Below are positions 43,423-46,222 of a DNA stretch of 46,222 nt, piece after piece. This stretch comes from Bacteroidales bacterium (lineage in GTDB: Bacteria; Bacteroidota; Bacteroidia; Bacteroidales; B18-G4). The stretch spans positions 1 to 46,222 of the forward strand of contig JAGYLD010000012.1 of NCBI GenBank assembly GCA_018401355.1, given 5' to 3'. The notes beneath the pieces were generated by a model that saw only the letters and a program-made list of their open reading frames with translations, had not been told where the DNA came from and ran no database searches. A program made the position numbers and the translations under genes. Positions within the stretch are counted from its first letter, which is position 1; every line of letters starts with the position of its first letter.

Positions 43423-44322
43423 TTATTTAAAAATTCCCCGCATATACCTGCGTTGAGTTACATAATACACTTTGCCGTTATCAAATTCTGCATGAATGGG
43501 GTTTTCCAGTTTTTTACCAAAATTGAACGCCAAATGAACTTGATCCCCTATTCTAACATAATCATCATCATGGTATATCGGTTCCCGGTACTGTCGGTTA
43601 GGCTTGCCCATATACCGGATGATACCAATACCATCAGCCTTTTTGCCCGGAGCCCAGAAAAACTTGTGTTTTGAAACCTTAGGCCTTTCATACAACACAT
43701 AGCCATTAAGCATGACTACCTTGAAATAACTCAATATGGTGATTTTGCCTGACTTACGTTGCTGTATCAATAAATTATCCGGCAATCTTGCTTTTCTTTC
43801 ATTATGGGTTACAATCTCCGGGGGTTGACCTTCATCCAAATTCAGATACAGGACTTTGTTTTGCTGCCAGTTTTTGATGATTTGGTCCGGGGAGATACTC
43901 AGCCCCATAAGAGACTTATAATCCAACAGGAGGCTTCTTTTGTCCTTTTGGTAATCCCATGGCCGGATTGTAAGGTATATTCGCCAATAAGGAAAGAAAT
44001 AATAAGTTTCCCCATTGTACGTAAACCGATGAGCCTTGATGACAGCCAAATAGTTCACCCACACAATGTCACCTACCTGTAACTCCATATCCGTATCCCA
44101 TTGCATGGACCGGGGCATGGTGTCCTTGCGAGAATATATTAACCGGTCCGGAACCTGTATGACCTCATGGATAACCTCCTGGTGATTTTCAGGTGCATAC
44201 GATGTATCCAAAAAAATCTTTTGGCCGCCCAGGTGAACCTTGTCCATTCTTCGGATTGACTTGGTGACAACATAATTGAACGGAGATTTGATACTATTGA
44301 ATTCGTGCTCGCTCAGTTCCAT
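43423..44322 (-). CDS. Double-domain GroES-like co-chaperonin
   Basis: 299 aa. Two regions show the order of conserved features of GroES/Cpn10: residues about 14-115 (RRMDKVHLGGQKIFLD, EVIQVP, ELQVGDIVWVNY) and about 190-299 (VVMLNGYVLYERP, GIIRYMGKPN, DYVRIGDQVHLAF, YVTQRRYMRGIF). A linker of some 70 residues separates them. GroES caps the GroEL chamber; phage versions such as T4 gp31 adapt it to fold the capsid protein. A fused pair with a long linker is unusual. It follows the single-domain GroES-like gene by 4 bases. Confidence 0.72.
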   Translation of the reverse strand: MELSEHEFNSIKSPFNYVVTKSIRRMDKVHLGGQKIFLDTSYAPENHQEVIHEVIQVPDRLIYSRKDTMPRSMQWDTDMELQVGDIVWVNYLAVIKAHRFTYNGETYYFFPYWRIYLTIRPWDYQKDKRSLLLDYKSLMGLSISPDQIIKNWQQNKVLYLNLDEGQPPEIVTHNERKARLPDNLLIQQRKSGKITILSYFKVVMLNGYVLYERPKVSKHKFFWAPGKKADGIGIIRYMGKPNRQYREPIYHDDDYVRIGDQVHLAFNFGKKLENPIHAEFDNGKVYYVTQRRYMRGIFK

Positions 44323-44326
44323 GGAT

Positions 44327-44611
44327 TTAGAATTTAGCTATGATGTTGGCCTCGTCCAGTATAACAATAACATTATTATCGTGTTCCACTTCAATACGGT
44401 CCCGGGAATGAAAAAGGACTATATCACGGCGTTTGACACTCATTTTCCAGTCTGGTGTGCCCGGTCCCGTAGCAAGAACATCTCCTTTCATAAGATTAGC
44501 CTCCTTTTTATTAGGTGCAATAATCTTAGACCTGGATTCTTCTTTGATCGGATTGATCAGGACGTTTCGGCCAAGGGGCCTGTAGTACGGTTTGTATGGA
44601 TGCCCTCCCAT
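44327..44611 (-). CDS. GroES-like co-chaperonin
   Basis: 94 aa, the length of a normal GroES subunit. It starts with RPLGRNVLINPIKEE, which corresponds to the conserved PLxDRVLVKP start. A mobile-loop-like region (SRSKIIAPNKKEAN) follows, then KGDVLATGPG, RRDIVLFHS, and ends VIVILDEANIIAKF, like the final ESDILAIV of GroES. The conserved proline-leucine, VxAxGPG and final I-A are all seen. It overlaps the upstream 99-aa gene by 55 bases. Probably works with host GroEL or replaces host GroES in phage assembly. Confidence 0.82.
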   Translation of the reverse strand: MGGHPYKPYYRPLGRNVLINPIKEESRSKIIAPNKKEANLMKGDVLATGPGTPDWKMSVKRRDIVLFHSRDRIEVEHDNNVIVILDEANIIAKF

Positions 44612-44856
44612 TGTTCTCGTGTTATGAATTTATACTTTGGATGTGTTTTGTTCATAATCAGTTTGAGAGAATGCGGATCGTGCTGGTGGCGTTGGTAGAG
44701 TTCATAACGAGAAAGTTTGTCGCAGGTTCTTTTCTCAAAAACCAAATATCCCCGCAGAGCAACAGTCATTTTAGCGTATGGAGAATAGTCTTGTGCATCA
44801 GCTTCTTTTCGACTTAAATGCTCAAAAGGGATCTTGTTTATGATCGCATCTTCCAT
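44557..44856 (-). CDS. Hypothetical protein, first gene of the accessory operon
   Basis: 99 aa, basic, with two parts: residues 1-50 (YSPYAKMTVALRGYLVFEKR) and 51-99 (HDPHSLKLIMNKTHPKYK). No family is recognised. A strong promoter ends some 20 bases upstream, which supports the ATG at 44856. The last 18 codons overlap the GroES-like gene in another frame, so one of the two boundaries may be set differently in vivo. Confidence 0.65.
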   Translation of the reverse strand: MEDAIINKIPFEHLSRKEADAQDYSPYAKMTVALRGYLVFEKRTCDKLSRYELYQRHQHDPHSLKLIMNKTHPKYKFITREQWEGIHTNRTTGPLAETS

Positions 44857-44875
44857 TTACATCATTAAAGTTATG

Positions 44876-44906
44876 CAAATATAACAAAATTGATGGATTT
44901 TGCAAA
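44876..44906 (-). promoter_or_regulatory. Promoter of the accessory operon
   Basis: -7 box TATATTTG at 44876-44883 and TTTG at 44903-44906, spacing 19. Leader of about 12 bases to the ATG at 44856. Confidence 0.8.
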
Positions 44907-45118
44907 TTTGCTTGACATGTTTAACTGTTATTTATGAACACCTGTTTGTTCATACCCGGGGCCGTATTGAGAGATAAATCCATTAACTTATTAATTATCA
45001 ATACACAGCATTAAAAGGAAAGCCGAATCTCCGAACCACCCCGGTGCCGGTTTCCCGGACTAAAAAAATGCCGGATCCGGGAAAAGGAAGGGAAAAGAGG
45101 GCCGGGCCTCCCCCCGGA

Positions 45119-45194
45119 GGGTAAAAAGACCTTCACACCGGCCCGGGATGGCAGGAATAAAAAAATCCAGGGCCTGCCCGTGAGAGGGTGAAGG
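45119..45194. repeat. 76-bp direct repeat, copy 1
   Basis: Starts GGGTAAAAAGACC, contains CACCGGCCCGGGA and AATAAAAAAATCCAGGGCCT, ends GAAGG. It recurs 96 bases further on with scattered substitutions and no indel. Confidence 0.85.
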
Positions 45195-45214
45195 TGCCCG
45201 CTCCTGCCCGTGAA

Positions 45215-45290
45215 GGGTAAAAGGACCCGTACACCGGCCCGGGACGACAGGGATAAAAAAATCCAGGGCCTGCATGTGAGAGTAAGAAGG
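45215..45290. repeat. 76-bp direct repeat, copy 2
   Basis: Second copy, offset 96 bases. Because 96 is a multiple of three, a minus-strand frame across both copies reads the same 32-residue unit twice (ALDFFIP...PGRC). I regard that frame (45060-45314) as a by-product rather than a gene. Short sequences of this kind often occur as dispersed chromosomal repeats. Confidence 0.85.
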
Positions 45291-45300
45291 TCCCGGGCCT

Positions 45301-45320
45301 GACTGAATGATCATTTAGTC
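45301..45320. promoter_or_regulatory. 20-base near-perfect palindrome
   Basis: GACTGAATGATCATTTAGTC, 9 of 10 pairs, followed by the words TTTAGTC at 45324-45330 and ATAGTC at 45337-45342. This could be an operator or a recombination site; no adjacent regulator gene is seen. Confidence 0.4.
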
Positions 45321-45508
45321 GGATTTAGTCTATGAAATAGTCTATATTAATTATAATTGTCAGATAATCACATGGGGTTGCAATATGGAGCAGACTTTTT
45401 TTTCCGGACACATATCGGGCAGGTTATGAATATATGTTCAGAACCTGGATTTTGTGCAATTTTGGGGCAAATTGTGTTAAAAATCTGATTATGAATGTAT
45501 TAAAGGCA

Positions 45509-45530
45509 CGTAAGCATAAACCCAAGGTAG
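45509..45530. repeat. Possible IS66-type terminal sequence
   Basis: GTAAGCATAAACCC resembles the GTAA-starting ends of IS66-family elements and lies about 85 bases beyond the transposase stop codon, the expected place. The other end is absent, so it cannot be confirmed. Confidence 0.35.
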
Positions 45531-45594
45531 TCGTACGATATTATCCATAATTTCACTATACTATCATTGCCAACACATTTGTTAATTAGAACGT

Positions 45595-45978
45595 TTATGA
45601 ATTCTTAGGCAGAAGTTCGTTTAGTTTATTGACTTTATATTCAGGAATGATCTTCAGTACTTTTTTCAACCAGTCAAAAGGGTTTACATTATTTAACTTG
45701 CATGTGCCGAAGAAGGAATAGAACATGGCAGCCCTTTCCGCTCCTCTTTTGGATCCGGCAAACAGATAGTTTTTTCTTCTCAGAGCAATGGGACGTATGG
45801 TATTTTCTGTCAGGTTGTTGTCGATTTCCAGGGAGCCATCCTTAAGGTAATTCAATAGTTTGTCCCAGCGAGGGATACAATATGCTATGGCTTTACAAAA
45901 TAAATGATTTAGGCAGCCTTTGTCTTTTAATCGAAATAACTCCCGTAACATGAATAGCTCTATGTGTCTAATTGCCAT
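45595..45978 (-). pseudogene. IS66-family transposase, C-terminal fragment
   Basis: 127 aa that match the C-terminal end of IS66 TnpC: a PRWDKLLNYLKDG segment, LEIDNNLTENTIRP (containing the last catalytic Glu), RRKNYLFAGSKRGAE, then the C-terminal domain (GTCKLNNVNPFDWLKKVL; LLPKN). Full-length proteins have some 500 residues, so most of the enzyme, including both catalytic Asp residues, is missing. An in-frame TAA lies 5 codons before the ATG, at the point where similarity ends. It marks the boundary between phage genes and host or mobile-element DNA. Confidence 0.9.
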
Positions 45979-46038
45979 TGCTTTTGAGTTTTAATTCAAA
46001 AGCTTACGAGACTAAATCATTTTGTTTGAAAACTGTTT

Positions 46039-46078
46039 ACTTTACTCCGGATTGACTGTTCAGTTTACTCCGGATAAT
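46039..46078. repeat. Two copies of TTTACTCCGGAT
   Basis: Two copies of TTTACTCCGGAT spaced about 22 bases apart, immediately behind the truncated transposase. Short repeats like these are typical of the ends of some transposons (for example IS21-like), so a second element may have cut the IS66 copy. Confidence 0.4.
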
Positions 46079-46139
46079 CCAGAAATACTTCCCATCTAAC
46101 ATAATCCAAATTCTATGGAGCCATCATTAGCTGTAATAG

Positions 46140-46222
46140 TTACGAATTTAATTTTTTCCATATTGGGTATAAAACATTGTAAAACTCCACCATCTGCTCC
46201 CTAAACCAATCAACCCATTCCT
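46140..46222 (-). CDS. Partial ORF at the right edge
   Basis: A minus-strand frame enters from the right edge and ends at TAA (46140-46142), reading EWVDWFREQMVEFYNVLYP and then IWKKLNS. Composition is protein-like but too short to assign; it may belong to a second mobile element or a host gene. Confidence 0.35.
   Translation of the reverse strand, partial: EWVDWFREQMVEFYNVLYPIWKKLNS

Larger units (their letters stand above)
44907..45594. other. Gene-free stretch with repeats, outer edge of the phage module
   Basis: No convincing gene in about 690 bases. It holds a GC-rich block with two direct repeats (45119-45290), a palindrome (45301-45320), AT-rich sequence with TTTAGTC words, and a possible IS66 terminal sequence near 45509. 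The base composition of 45040-45300 is much more GC-rich than the phage genes. Confidence 0.6.

Noticed and set aside
45060-45314. 84-aa minus-strand ORF as a gene
   Set aside because: It consists almost wholly of the two direct repeats, has no promoter and unusual composition; better explained as a by-product of the 96-base repeat period.
45301-46020. GACTAAATGATCATT (complement at 45306-45320) and GACTAAATCATT (46010-46021) as att core sites
   Set aside because: Similarity is short and interrupted, the second copy lies outside the IS remnant, and no integrase is seen; chance is likely.
1-46222. CRISPR arrays and rRNA genes
   Set aside because: No regularly spaced short repeats and no rRNA-like sequence found on reading both strands.

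Overview
The window carries one almost unbroken, leftward-transcribed tailed-phage module from a Bacteroidetes host, probably a prophage or phage-derived region. The host assignment is an inference. It rests on promoters of the Bacteroidetes type (-7 box TAnnTTTG with a TTG/TTTG -33 element 19-20 bases upstream), on a tmRNA whose tag starts with glycine as in Bacteroidetes, on an IS66-type transposase remnant of Bacteroidetes flavour at the right edge, and on AT-rich codon use. No integrase, replication or lysis gene is recognisable inside the window.

Layout, read in transcription order from right to left. 46222-44860: non-phage-looking flank with a truncated IS66 transposase, two 76-bp direct repeats and a palindrome. 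44856-41340: small accessory operon with two adjacent GroES-like co-chaperonin genes (one with a duplicated domain), a DUF1599/MazG-like protein, a membrane-anchored protein, a CAU tRNA, a small basic protein and a very short tmRNA. 41316-39256: a GH16-like protein with an ExDxxE motif and a protein of unknown role. 39137-28049: packaging and head genes in the order probable TerS, TerL, portal, zinc-ribbon protein, metallophosphoesterase, scaffold, major capsid candidate and an unknown protein. 27910-13555: collagen-like fibre, a DUF115 plus glycosyltransferase fusion, two paralogous connector-like proteins, a third connector-like protein, a 1297-aa tail protein, an adaptor-like protein and three likely internal-virion proteins. 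13252-2742: a giant polyvalent protein (kinase-like remnant, SF2 helicase, several large-polyvalent-protein domains, JAMM/RadC-like peptidase, membrane segment). 2520-1: a small protein, then the variable protein of a diversity-generating retroelement (DGR) with its variable repeat, and the right part of the template repeat running off the left edge. The reverse transcriptase should lie just left of position 1.

Transcription appears to be divided into units by recognisable promoters and hairpin terminators on the minus strand. Promoters lie near 44880, 41600, 40380, 39160, 36115, 31960, 27940 and 2540. Terminators lie near 39200, 32030, 29245, 27995 and 2740. Three promoters (portal, fibre, DGR unit) share an identical 10-base word over the -33 element, which suggests a co-regulated late class. 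Promoter positions also show that several genes start further downstream than the longest open frame, with leaders of about 10 bases.

The strongest unusual points are these: (1) a DGR in which all 7 differences between template and variable repeat fall on the 14 template adenines; (2) a template repeat that sits inside a small overlapping frame with a hydrophobic start; (3) a 255-nt phage tmRNA whose predicted tag ends in RKAA; (4) a two-domain glycosyltransferase next to a collagen-like fibre; (5) tandem GroES-like proteins; (6) a degraded or mis-sequenced N-terminus of the giant protein.
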